Below the pieces are notes generated by a model that worked only from the letters and a program-made list of their open reading frames with translations, was not told the origin of the DNA and ran no database searches. Position numbers and translations under genes: made by a program. Of a stretch of 64,000 nt of DNA, positions 34,514 through 42,499 are shown piece after piece. This DNA comes from Pseudomonadota bacterium (GTDB lineage: Bacteria > Pseudomonadota > Gammaproteobacteria > Burkholderiales > Burkholderiaceae_E), in assembly GCA_023389055.1 (NCBI GenBank), contig JAEWFA010000002.1, positions 1-64,000 on the forward strand, read 5' to 3'. Position 1 is the stretch's first letter, and each line of letters starts with the position of its first letter.

Positions 34514-36012
34514 TTTTTCTTGCCTTGAGGGCGCGTCAAGCGGCCGATCATTTCAGCCACCGGACTCGGTCCCGTGAACCCGTACTCGTTCCAGCGGTCG
34601 GAGACGCGCTGCAGCATGTCGCGGTCCATGAAGATCTCGTTCGGCTTGTTCGCCCACTCGTACGGCGTGCAGGCGTCGAGGATGATGCGGCTCGTGATGT
34701 CGCGCGCCTCGATCGGCAGGCCGGGGTCCAGCGGCGTGGAGCGGCCGCGATCGATGATCTGCGCCGAGCGCTTCGGATCGAAGCGCGTCGCCAGCGCCCA
34801 CCAGACGCGGTCCATGTCGTCGGCCTCGATGTCGTGATCGACGACGATCACGCCCTTCAGCCCGTAGTGCCCGGTCGTGCTCGCGATCACGGCGTTGCCG
34901 ACGTGGTTCGAGTGCCCCGGATACATCTGCTTGACCGAAACGATGGCCCAGAACCGGCCGGTGGCTGCTGCCGGCATGTAGACGCTCTGGATGCCGGGCA
35001 CCTTCATCGTCTCGAGGTCGTACCACAGCGCGCCGGTGCGGTTCAGCGACTGGATCATGTGGATGTCGTTGATCGGCTTGCCGACCGTCGTCGACCAGAA
35101 GATCGGGTTGTTCCGGTGCAGGATCCGCTTCACGCGCAGCACCGGCTTCGGATAGTCCTTGCCCTTGTTGCCCGAGTAGTAGCCTGTGTACTCGCCGAAG
35201 GGTCCCTCGTCCATCAACTCGTTCGGATCGATGAAGCCTTCGACGATGATCTCGGCGTTCGCCGGCAGCGTCAGGCCCGTGAGTTCCGACTTGAACACGG
35301 GCACGGGTCGGCCGCGCAGCGCGCCGGCGATGTCGTACTCGTCGGTCTGCGAGCTCACCAGCGTGGAGCCTGCGAGGAACAGTACCGGGTCGCAGCCGAC
35401 GACGGCGGCAGCCGGCATCAATTCGCCGCGCTCCTGGTACTTCTTCATGTGCATGTCCCCGTGCTTGCCCTTGATGATCTGCGAGCCGAGGATCTTCTTG
35501 CCGAGCACCTGCGAGCGGTAGGTGCCGAGGTTCGTCCAGCCGGTATCCGGGTCCTGCGTAACGAGATAGCCGGCGGTGACGAAGAAGCGCCCGCCGTCAT
35601 CGGGGTAGAACCACGGCGCCGGGAACTTCTCGAGGTCGACGTCCGCCTCCTGGATCACGTTTTCCATCACCGGCGGGTTGGCGACGAACTCCGGCTTGAC
35701 CATCTGCTTGGTGGTCAGTTCCATCCACTTGCGCGAGAGCTGGCACATCGTCAGCCCGGGATCCTGCTCGAGCGCGATCGCGATGCGCTCGGGCGTCGTG
35801 AACGCGCTGGTGAACACCGGGATCGTGTTGTCCTTGACGTTCTCATACAGCAGCGCCGGGCCCTGCTTCTCCTCGTTGACCTTCGAGACGTGGCACAGCT
35901 CGTATTTCCAGTCGACTTCGGTCTTCACGCGATGCAACTGGCCGTTCGCCTCGAGCGCCGCGATGTAGCTGCGCAGGTCGTCGATCAGGCCCACTTCGGT
36001 ACGTGCATTCAT
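34510..36012 (-). CDS. UbiD-family (de)carboxylase, phenylphosphate carboxylase-like
   Basis: 500 residues of the prenyl-FMN dependent UbiD family. The family acid/base Glu-rich motif is DEGPFGEYTGYYSG (about 266-279), with the preceding FIDPNELM; further conserved parts are GCDPVLFLAGSTLV, VFKSELTG, GHSNHVGNAVIASTTGHYGLKGVIVVDHDIEADDMDRVWWALATRF near 385-430. In the phenol pathway UbiD homologues (alpha and beta of phenylphosphate carboxylase) bind CO2 to phenylphosphate and yield 4-hydroxybenzoate. Here only one UbiD gene is present. The start at 36012 (MNARTEVG) suits the family N-terminus; an upstream 34-codon extension is not coding-like. Substrate is inferred from the neighbours. Confidence 0.9.
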   Translation of the reverse strand: MNARTEVGLIDDLRSYIAALEANGQLHRVKTEVDWKYELCHVSKVNEEKQGPALLYENVKDNTIPVFTSAFTTPERIAIALEQDPGLTMCQLSRKWMELTTKQMVKPEFVANPPVMENVIQEADVDLEKFPAPWFYPDDGGRFFVTAGYLVTQDPDTGWTNLGTYRSQVLGKKILGSQIIKGKHGDMHMKKYQERGELMPAAAVVGCDPVLFLAGSTLVSSQTDEYDIAGALRGRPVPVFKSELTGLTLPANAEIIVEGFIDPNELMDEGPFGEYTGYYSGNKGKDYPKPVLRVKRILHRNNPIFWSTTVGKPINDIHMIQSLNRTGALWYDLETMKVPGIQSVYMPAAATGRFWAIVSVKQMYPGHSNHVGNAVIASTTGHYGLKGVIVVDHDIEADDMDRVWWALATRFDPKRSAQIIDRGRSTPLDPGLPIEARDITSRIILDACTPYEWANKPNEIFMDRDMLQRVSDRWNEYGFTGPSPVAEMIGRLTRPQGKKK

Positions 36013-36061
36013 TGCGACTCCACGTTGATGCGGTTCATGCAGGGGGTGGGGAAAAATCGGT

Positions 36062-37186
36062 TCATTCGATGCGCTTGCCGACGAGCAGGCTCGACACGAT
36101 GTAGTCCATCGCACTGCCGCGCGGGCCTTCGACCGACTTGCTGCGCGTGCTCCAGACCGTCTCGGGGCGCGCCTGCAGGATGAACACGTTGCCGCCGGCC
36201 GGGACGTCCTTGTCGACGGCCCATTCGATGTCCATCGGGCGCCCGTAGTGGCGCTCGATCTGCTTGCCCATCCAGGCGAGCTCGGTGATCTCGTCGTCGA
36301 TCAGCGACTGCACGTTCTGGCGCTCGTGCGGCACCTCGATCGCGCGCGAACGCTGCTCCTTGAGGTCAACCGTGTAGCAAAGCTCCTTGCGCGAAATCGT
36401 CCGATCGATGATGTCGAGCGTCACCTTGTTGACGACGAAGTGGTCGGGCGTCACCTCACCGGAGACGACCGACTCGCCGAAGCCGAAGTTCGAGTCGATG
36501 ACGATCACCGAGCGGTCGCCGTTGGCCGGGTGCACGGTGAACATCACGCCGGCGGTGTACGAGTTCGCCATCTTCTGCACGCCCACGGCGATCGCGACCT
36601 GCTCGTGCGCGAAGCCCCGGTTGGCGCGATAGGCGATCGCGCGCCCGGTGTACAGGCTCGAGATGCACCGCCGGATGTGGTGCAGCACCTCGTCGGCGCC
36701 GCGTATCCACAGGTAGGTGTCCTGCTGGCCGGCGAAGCTCGCGTCGGGCAGGTCCTCGGCGGTTGCGCTGGAGCGAACGGCCACCGGAACGCCCGGCGTG
36801 CAGCAGCGTACCGACAGCTTGCGGTAGCCCTCGCCGATCTCGTCCTCGAGGGAAGTGGAGAACGGCTGCGCCTCGATGAGCGCGCGAATTCGCGCGCTCA
36901 CCGCCTCGACGGCGTTCGTGTCATTCGTGTCCACGCCGGCGAGCATCGACTCGATCTCGGCATCGATGCCCGACTCGGCGAGGAACGCACGCGTCCCGTG
37001 CGTGGTGAGCGCGAAGCCGGGCGGCACGTTCACGCCGGCGTGGATCAGCTCGCCGAGCGACGAGCACTTGCCGCCGACGAGCGCGAGCGAGCTCGCGTCG
37101 CACTCCTCGAACCAGCTCAGGCGCGGCGCCGCGGCCGGCGGCGCCGCTTCGCGCGCCGGCCGCACGCGATCGGTGACGGTGTTCAT
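36062..37186 (-). CDS. Phenylphosphate synthase ATP-binding subunit (PEP synthase N-terminal type)
   Basis: 374 residues, about 40 kDa, matching protein 2 of T. aromatica phenylphosphate synthase. It holds only the PPDK/PEP-synthase ATP-grasp part: LVGGKCSSLGELIHAGVNVPPGF (about 36-58), VRSSATAEDLPDASFAGQQDTYL (about 142-164), the ATP-binding GEVTPDHFVVNK and the terminal GGNVFILQARPETVW. It should phosphorylate the His of its partner with the beta-phosphate of ATP, releasing AMP and Pi. It is 13 bases after the partner gene and has no phospho-His domain of its own, so it is not an ordinary PEP synthase. Confidence 0.88.
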   Translation of the reverse strand: MNTVTDRVRPAREAAPPAAAPRLSWFEECDASSLALVGGKCSSLGELIHAGVNVPPGFALTTHGTRAFLAESGIDAEIESMLAGVDTNDTNAVEAVSARIRALIEAQPFSTSLEDEIGEGYRKLSVRCCTPGVPVAVRSSATAEDLPDASFAGQQDTYLWIRGADEVLHHIRRCISSLYTGRAIAYRANRGFAHEQVAIAVGVQKMANSYTAGVMFTVHPANGDRSVIVIDSNFGFGESVVSGEVTPDHFVVNKVTLDIIDRTISRKELCYTVDLKEQRSRAIEVPHERQNVQSLIDDEITELAWMGKQIERHYGRPMDIEWAVDKDVPAGGNVFILQARPETVWSTRSKSVEGPRGSAMDYIVSSLLVGKRIE

Positions 37187-37199
37187 CGCTGCCACCCGC

Positions 37200-39035
37200 T
37201 CATCGGCTGATCGTGATGGCGCCGCTCGAGCCGTCGACGCGCAGCCGCATGCCGGTCTTGATGATCTTCGTCGCATGCCCGGTGCCCACGACGGCCGGCA
37301 TTCCGTACTCGCGGCAGACGATCGCCGCGTGGCTCATGACGCCGCCGACGTCGGTGACGCAGGCGCCGATCTTCGCGAAAGCCGGGGCCCACGACGGCGA
37401 CGTCGTCGGCGCGACGAGGATCTCGCCCTCGCACAGTTCGCCCACTTCGCTCACCGTGCGACAGACGCGCGCCTTGCCCTCGACGATTCCTGGGCTGCCG
37501 GCGAAGCCCTTGAGCTCGGTGATGTTCTCGGGATCGAGGATCTCCTGCACGGCCGCCCAGTCGGCGAGCGACTTGTTCGTCACGCCCCACAGGACGATCG
37601 TGAACGGCTCCTGGATCACCTCGGGTGCCGTGCCGATCGCCGGCGGCGCACCCCATTCCTTGAACTTCGCCATGACGCCCTTGCGCCAGGCGATCTCGGC
37701 AGGCCAGGTCTTCGTGCCGCGCGGCGTGACGCCCGTGGCCCAGGCGGTGACGATGTCCCACAACGCCTGCTTGATCTCGTCGCGCCGCAGCAGCCAGACG
37801 TCCTCGACGTCCTCGATGACGCCGTGCTCCTTCATGACGGCCGCCACCTCGCGCATCTTGTTCCAGAACACCGAGTGGAACCAGTGCTCGACGTAGAACA
37901 GGTGGTTCTCGACGTAGGGGAACACCGTCTTCGCGCAGCCGAGCAACTCGTCGAACTGCTTGCGGTCTTCCTCCTTCTCGATCAGCGAACGGTACTCGGC
38001 GACGATGCGGTCGCGCTCGGCGCGCACCTTCTCGGTCGGACGGTCGATGTCATGGCCGTTGCGCAGCTTGCCGATGTAGGTGGCGATGCCGACGAGCGGA
38101 ACGTTCATCTGGTCGTTCCACGAACGGTCGTGGTGGAACCAGCCGGTGCCGGTGGACACGTTGAACCAGGGCTCGCGCGCGAGGTTCAGCGAAGTGAGCC
38201 AGTCCATGCCGCGCGGATGCTCCTTCAACTGGCGCTCGACCTCGCTCCACTCCGGGCTCGACGTGACCACGCCGTCGACGCCCAGCTCGATCGCCTTGCG
38301 CGCGAGCTTCTTCAGCTCCTCGTCGGGCTGGTACATCATCACGTCGATGCCCGAGATCATCTGCGTGACGCGCTGCGTGGGAATGCTCGGAAACAGCTTC
38401 TGCACGAAATCGAGGAAGAACACGTAGGCCGCGTAGCCCAGGTTCAGGAACTCGAAGTGGTACTGCCAGCACTTGATGCCGAGGTTGATCAGGTCGTCGT
38501 AGTTCTTCAGCAGGTGATAGCCGTTCGACGTGCCGATCGCGTCGGTCACCACGGAGATGTCCTCCATCTCGGCGAGGCGTGGGATCTGCAGCGCCTCCAG
38601 CTCGCGGATCGTCCCCTCCATCTTCACTTTCCACTTCGCCTCGAGCGCGTCCCAGTTCTTGTAGTAGTGGCCCGCTCGCTCCATGAAGTTCGGCACGCGA
38701 CGGCCGATCTCCTCGGGGTCCTTCACCGGAACCGGCGAGATGTAGACGTAGCCGTTGATGATCCGGTGGTCGACGCCGCGCACGGGCGGCACCATGAAGA
38801 TCCGGTTGTTGAATTGCGAGAGCGCGAGGTACCAGGCCTCGTCCCAGATCGTGTCGAACGGGTACAACGGCTCCGGGTAATGCAGGCCGTCGTAGAACCA
38901 GAACGTTTCCTTCTCGTACGCATTGCGCTGCGGATCGTCGGTGACGAACTGGTACTGATACGGATACATGCGCTCCCAGCCTTCGGTGCCGGGAATGACG
39001 TCTTTCTTCACGTCGTGCGGAACGGGGAATTTCAT
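37200..39035 (-). CDS. Phenylphosphate synthase phospho-His/phenol-binding subunit
   Basis: 611 residues, about 70 kDa, matching protein 1 of T. aromatica phenylphosphate synthase, which takes a phosphoryl group onto His and passes it to phenol. The C-terminal 100 residues are the PEP-utilising mobile domain: TDVGGVMSHAAIVCREYGMP, in which the phospho-acceptor is His569 by my count (codon 37329-37331). The N-terminal 500 residues are specific to this subunit and rich in aromatic residues (MYPYQYQF, EKETFWFYDG, GTGWFHHDRSWND). The ATG at 39035 has GGAG upstream; the longer open frame crosses the promoter and is ignored. First gene of the operon; a -24/-12 promoter is at 39121-39136, giving a leader of about 75 bases. 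Confidence 0.9.
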   Translation of the reverse strand: MKFPVPHDVKKDVIPGTEGWERMYPYQYQFVTDDPQRNAYEKETFWFYDGLHYPEPLYPFDTIWDEAWYLALSQFNNRIFMVPPVRGVDHRIINGYVYISPVPVKDPEEIGRRVPNFMERAGHYYKNWDALEAKWKVKMEGTIRELEALQIPRLAEMEDISVVTDAIGTSNGYHLLKNYDDLINLGIKCWQYHFEFLNLGYAAYVFFLDFVQKLFPSIPTQRVTQMISGIDVMMYQPDEELKKLARKAIELGVDGVVTSSPEWSEVERQLKEHPRGMDWLTSLNLAREPWFNVSTGTGWFHHDRSWNDQMNVPLVGIATYIGKLRNGHDIDRPTEKVRAERDRIVAEYRSLIEKEEDRKQFDELLGCAKTVFPYVENHLFYVEHWFHSVFWNKMREVAAVMKEHGVIEDVEDVWLLRRDEIKQALWDIVTAWATGVTPRGTKTWPAEIAWRKGVMAKFKEWGAPPAIGTAPEVIQEPFTIVLWGVTNKSLADWAAVQEILDPENITELKGFAGSPGIVEGKARVCRTVSEVGELCEGEILVAPTTSPSWAPAFAKIGACVTDVGGVMSHAAIVCREYGMPAVVGTGHATKIIKTGMRLRVDGSSGAITISR

Positions 39036-39120
39036 TGCTGGCCTGCTCCCTGGATCTTCGGATGTCGATGAACCTTCGGGCGGCGTCGCGCATTGCGGGC
39101 GCTGCACGAACCGGAGAGAT

Positions 39121-39136
39121 CGCAAGGTCCATGCCA
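39121..39136 (-). promoter_or_regulatory. Sigma54 (-24/-12) promoter of the phenylphosphate operon
   Basis: On the minus strand the sequence reads TGGCATGGACCTTGCG. It keeps the essential GG and GC separated by exactly 10 bases and matches the consensus TGGCAcG-N4-TTGC at all but one position. Transcription should begin near 39110, about 75 bases before the first gene. The activator gene faces it, and activator-like sites lie about 235-320 bases upstream. The gap 39036-39480 (445 bases) contains no gene; between this promoter and the dyads I see no other clear element. Confidence 0.85.
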
Positions 39137-39329
39137 TTCGTGCAGACCGTCGCTGATGCAATGCAACAGCGCCGTCGCGCCGACCGCCGACGGGCGTCGG
39201 GGAATCCGGCGCCGAGGCCCATGCGGTCTGCTTGTGCGAATCGCGCGTTGCCGCTGCTGCATTGCGGTAGCGCCGGCTTTTCCTTCGCCGGAATGCGCGC
39301 ACGTCGCGGTCACGAGGCCGCGCGGTCAC

Positions 39330-39345
39330 TTGCTCCTTTGATCGA
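39330..39345. promoter_or_regulatory. XylR/DmpR-like upstream activating site 1
   Basis: The 16-mer TTGCTCCTTTGATCGA matches site 2 at 14 of 16 positions and the family dyad TTGANCAATTGNTCAA in most of the key positions. Its start is 41 bases from that of site 2, about four helical turns, which fits cooperative binding by a sigma54 activator. It lies about 220 bases upstream of the predicted transcription start. Confidence 0.6.
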
Positions 39346-39370
39346 AGCGCAACACGGCGCAGGCCGGCGC

Positions 39371-39386
39371 TTGCTCATTTGATCAA
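39371..39386. promoter_or_regulatory. XylR/DmpR-like upstream activating site 2
   Basis: TTGCTCATTTGATCAA is the best match in the region to the XylR/DmpR dyad TTGANCAATTGNTCAA (two mismatches in the fixed positions). Together with site 1 it should hold the divergently encoded activator. Confidence 0.65.
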
Positions 39387-39416
39387 ACGGCGATCGCGCG
39401 GGACCCCGCGGCGGAG

Positions 39417-39430
39417 TTGATCCGGATCAA
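39417..39430. promoter_or_regulatory. Perfect 14-bp palindrome before the activator gene
   Basis: TTGATCCGGATCAA is a perfect palindrome 50 bases before the activator ATG. Its half-sites TTGATC and GATCAA equal those of the activating sites, but the spacing is 2 bases shorter. It could be a third activator site used for autoregulation; a chance palindrome is possible. Confidence 0.45.
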
Positions 39431-39480
39431 GGAAAGCAGGCGCAGCGAAGCCTCGAATGCGGTTTCGGCGGGAGACGAAG

Positions 39481-41220
39481 ATGACCAGGTTGCGCAGCGT
39501 GCCGCGTGTCACGGACGACGATCGCGCAACGGGCGCGATCCGCGCCGACGACCTCCGCGCGCAGGTCCATTTCTGTTCCGAGACGGGCCAGATCTGGCTG
39601 CGCGAGCACCGGATGCTGCTGGTGCATGCCGAGGCGCAGGCGCTGCTGCGCAAGGAGCTGATCGACTCGCTCGGCATGACGCGCGCGCGCGGGCTGCTGA
39701 TGCGCATGGGCTACGCCTCGGGCGCGCGCGACGCCGAGATCGCGCGCACGCGTTCGCAGAACGCCAGCGACCTCGACGCGTTCATGACCGGGCCCGAACT
39801 GCACACGCTCGAGGGGATCGTGCACGTGGTTCCGCTGCGCCTGGAGCTCGACCGGGCGAACGGACACTTCCATGGCGAGTTCCGCTGGGAGAACTCGTGG
39901 GAAGGCCAATGGCATCGGCACTACTACGGCACCCACGACGAGCCGGTGTGCTGGACGCAGATCGGCTATGCCTGCGGCTACACGTCGACCTTCATGGGAC
40001 GGCCGATCCTCTACAAGGAAGTGCAGTGCAGCGGCATGGGCGACGAGCACTGCCGCATCGTCGGCAAGCCGGTCGACGAATGGGACGACGGCGAACAGCA
40101 CCAGAAGTTCTTCAACCGGGAATCGATCGCCGAGCAGTTGCTCGAGCTGCAGACGCAGATCGTCGAGCTGCGCTCGACGATCGACCAGCGCCAGGGCCTC
40201 GCCCCCGACATCGCGGGCACCGCGCCGGCATTCTGCAAGGCTTTCGAGCTGCTGCGGATGGCCGCGGGCAGCCGCATCGCCGTGCTGCTTCTCGGCGAAA
40301 CCGGCGTCGGCAAGGAGCTCTTCGCGCGCGCGCTGCACACGATGAGCGATCGGCGCGCCAAGCCCTTCGTCGCCCTGAATTGCGCGGCGATGCCCAACGA
40401 CCTCGTCGAGTCAGAACTGTTCGGCGTGGAGAAAGGCGCCTACACCGGCGCGCAGGTCGCGCGCGCCGGTCGCTTCGAACGCGCCGACGGTGGCACGTTG
40501 TTCCTCGACGAGATCGGCGACCTGCCGCTTCCGGCGCAAAGCAAGCTGCTGCGCGCACTGCAGGAAGGCGAGATCGAGCGCGTGGGCGATCACCGCACGC
40601 GGCGCGTGGACGTCCGCGTGGTGGCGGCGACGAACTGCCGGCTGCAGGAGGCGGTGCGCGACGGGCGCTTCCGCTCCGATCTCTATTACCGGCTCAATGC
40701 GTTCCAGATCGAGATTCCGCCGCTGCGCGAGCGCAAGGAGGACATCCCGCTGCTGGCCAAGCGCTTTCTCGCCGAGCAGTGCGCGATCCAGGGCAAGAAA
40801 CTGCTCGGCTTCAGCGACAAGGCCAAGCGCTCGCTGCTGTCGTACGACTGGCCGGGCAACATCCGGGAGCTGCGCAACGTCGTCGAGCGCGGCGTGCTGC
40901 TCGCGCCGCCCGCCACCCGCGTCGAGGTGCACCAGCTGTTCGCCTCACAGCCCGACGACGACGGCACTTCGCTGTCGGTCGACGCACACGGCGCACTCGG
41001 CGTTCGCAGCTGGGAGCCCGGGCGCGCGCTGTCCGAGGCGGTGTTCAACGGCGTGATGACGCTCGACCAGGTCGAGGCGATGCTGCTCGAGACCGCCGTC
41101 GACAAGGCGCGCGGCAATCTCTCGTCCGCCGCGCGCATGCTCGGGCTGACGCGCGCGCAGCTTGCCTACCGGCTGAAGCGGTTGACCGAGCCCGCGGGTG
41201 CAGGCGAAGGCGGCCGATGA
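39481..41220 (+). CDS. Sigma54-dependent phenol-responsive activator, DmpR/MopR/XylR type
   Basis: 579 residues: sensory XylR-N/V4R domain (about 20-205), linker (about 210-235), AAA+ domain (Walker A LLGETGVGKE; sigma54 loop GAYTGA instead of the usual GAFTGA; FLDEIGDLP) and a Fis-type helix-turn-helix at the end (GNLSSAARMLGLTRAQLAYRLKRL). In MopR phenol is held by His106 and Trp134, and zinc by Cys155, Glu178, Cys181 and Cys189 (from memory). Here His108, Trp136, Cys157, Glu180, Cys183 and Cys191 have exactly the same spacing. It is therefore expected to bind phenol and switch on the divergent sigma54 promoter. The ATG at 39481 is preceded by GGGAGA; an ATG-less start 8 codons earlier is open. 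The tyrosine in GAYTGA occurs in some active family members. Confidence 0.93.
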   Translation: MTRLRSVPRVTDDDRATGAIRADDLRAQVHFCSETGQIWLREHRMLLVHAEAQALLRKELIDSLGMTRARGLLMRMGYASGARDAEIARTRSQNASDLDAFMTGPELHTLEGIVHVVPLRLELDRANGHFHGEFRWENSWEGQWHRHYYGTHDEPVCWTQIGYACGYTSTFMGRPILYKEVQCSGMGDEHCRIVGKPVDEWDDGEQHQKFFNRESIAEQLLELQTQIVELRSTIDQRQGLAPDIAGTAPAFCKAFELLRMAAGSRIAVLLLGETGVGKELFARALHTMSDRRAKPFVALNCAAMPNDLVESELFGVEKGAYTGAQVARAGRFERADGGTLFLDEIGDLPLPAQSKLLRALQEGEIERVGDHRTRRVDVRVVAATNCRLQEAVRDGRFRSDLYYRLNAFQIEIPPLRERKEDIPLLAKRFLAEQCAIQGKKLLGFSDKAKRSLLSYDWPGNIRELRNVVERGVLLAPPATRVEVHQLFASQPDDDGTSLSVDAHGALGVRSWEPGRALSEAVFNGVMTLDQVEAMLLETAVDKARGNLSSAARMLGLTRAQLAYRLKRLTEPAGAGEGGR

Positions 41221-41705
41221 CGGAACCGGTCGATCCGCACCGGCGGCTGCGTGCGCTGCTGGCCTCCCAGCGGGTGATGACGCTGGCCAGCATCGGCGCA
41301 CAGGGCCCGTGGGCGGCTGCCGTGTTCTACGCCGAACGCTTCGACGACGATCGTCTGTCCCTCGTCTTCGTCTCGTCGCCGTCGAGCCGGCACGTCGCGG
41401 AGCTCGAAGCCGACGCGCGCGCCGCGGCCTCGATCCACGGCGACGCCGCGGACTGGCGCACGCTTCAAGGCGCGCAGATCGCCGGCCGCGTCCGTGCGCT
41501 CGACGGGGCAGCGCTGCACGCGGCGCAGCAGGCTTACGCGTCGAAATTCCCGCAGATCGGCGATCCCGCGCGGGCACCCGAACCGATCGCCCGCGCGTTC
41601 GCGCACGTGCGCTGGCTCGCGCTCGACGTCGATCGGGTGTTCGTCACCGACAACGCGGTTTCGTTCGGGCAACGCACGGAACTCGTGTTCCCGCCGGTGA
41701 ACTGA
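41217..41705 (+). CDS. Pyridoxamine 5'-phosphate oxidase-family flavin protein
   Basis: 162 residues of the split-barrel FMN-binding family: LASQRVMTLASIGAQGPWAAAVFYA (about 15-39), LVFVSSPSSRHVAELEADARAAASIHGD (about 48-75) and the C-terminal WLALDVDRVFVTDN. Such small members reduce or bind flavins or act on heme and are poorly characterised. Its ATG overlaps the activator stop (ATGA), so it is translated with the regulator, which is odd for a presumed enzyme; a link to UbiD cofactor handling is possible but unproven. Confidence 0.85.
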   Translation: MTEPVDPHRRLRALLASQRVMTLASIGAQGPWAAAVFYAERFDDDRLSLVFVSSPSSRHVAELEADARAAASIHGDAADWRTLQGAQIAGRVRALDGAALHAAQQAYASKFPQIGDPARAPEPIARAFAHVRWLALDVDRVFVTDNAVSFGQRTELVFPPVN

Positions 41706-41777
41706 GAAGCCCGTGAACGCGCGCGCCGGCGCGCTCGCACGTTGCACCGCCCGCGCGTCAGCCGCAGCGAGCCGCGC

Positions 41778-42464
41778 TCAGGCGCCCACCTGCCACGGTT
41801 CGATCAGTGCTGCGCCTTCGTGCCGCGGATCGCCCACCGCGGGTGCGACGGTGCGCAATGCGAGCCAGTCGTCGGGACACGGAGCGAGCAGCTCCTGCAG
41901 TTCATCGGCAGGCGCGTCCGGGTCCAGCCAGCGATCGACGCCGGGCCGATCGAGCAACACCGGCATGCGGTCGTGCGTGCGCGCGGCCACCGCGTTCGCG
42001 GTCGTCGTGACGACGCAGCACGTCGCCACCGGGCCGTCCGGCGAATCGTGTCGATCGTAAAGCCCCGCCATCGCGATCAGCCCGCCATCGGGCCGATGCA
42101 GGTAGTACGGCTGCTTGCGCCGGCGTCCGGGCCCGTCGATCGTCTTCCACTCGTAGAAGCCGTTGGCGGGAATCACGCAGCGCCCGCGGCGGAACGCATC
42201 GCGAAACGCGGGCTTCGTCGCGATCGTCTCGGCGCGCGCGTTGATCAGCCGCGTGCCGATCGACGGGTCCTTCGCCCAGTGCGGCACGAGCCCCCAGCGC
42301 ATGACTTCCGCGACACGCCGCCCCGCCCGCCGGTCGGTGCGGATCGCCAGCACCGGCGTCGACGGCGCCACGTTGTAGCGCGGACCGAACGGAGGCAACT
42401 CGGCGAGACTGAAGCCTTCGATGATCGCCTCGTCGGGTCCATAGAGCACGTAGCGGCCGCACAC
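41778..42464 (-). CDS. SRAP-domain protein (YedK/HMCES family)
   Basis: 228 residues. Cys2 right after the initiator Met (MCGRYVLY) is the residue that crosslinks to abasic sites in single-stranded DNA; the other active-site parts are NARAETIATKPAF, RCVIPANGFYEWK (catalytic Glu) and HDRMPVLL (His). It protects abasic sites during replication. It stands alone, convergent to the PPOX-like gene. Confidence 0.95.
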   Translation of the reverse strand: MCGRYVLYGPDEAIIEGFSLAELPPFGPRYNVAPSTPVLAIRTDRRAGRRVAEVMRWGLVPHWAKDPSIGTRLINARAETIATKPAFRDAFRRGRCVIPANGFYEWKTIDGPGRRRKQPYYLHRPDGGLIAMAGLYDRHDSPDGPVATCCVVTTTANAVAARTHDRMPVLLDRPGVDRWLDPDAPADELQELLAPCPDDWLALRTVAPAVGDPRHEGAALIEPWQVGA

Positions 42465-42499
42465 CGGCTCGTCTCGCTACGCGGCTGAAAAACCGACGA

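Noticed and set aside
31728..36012. UbiX and UbiD as the ubiquinone biosynthesis pair
   Set aside because: They lie in an inducible-looking operon with phenylphosphate synthase genes and a sigma54 promoter, not in a biosynthetic context; the genome may have separate copies for ubiquinone.
37200..39329. Pps1 and Pps2 genes as an ordinary split phosphoenolpyruvate synthase
   Set aside because: The 500-residue N-terminal part of the first protein is unlike PEP synthase, sizes match the phenylphosphate synthase proteins, and the neighbours (CBS protein, UbiD, UbiX, phenol-type activator) fit phenol.
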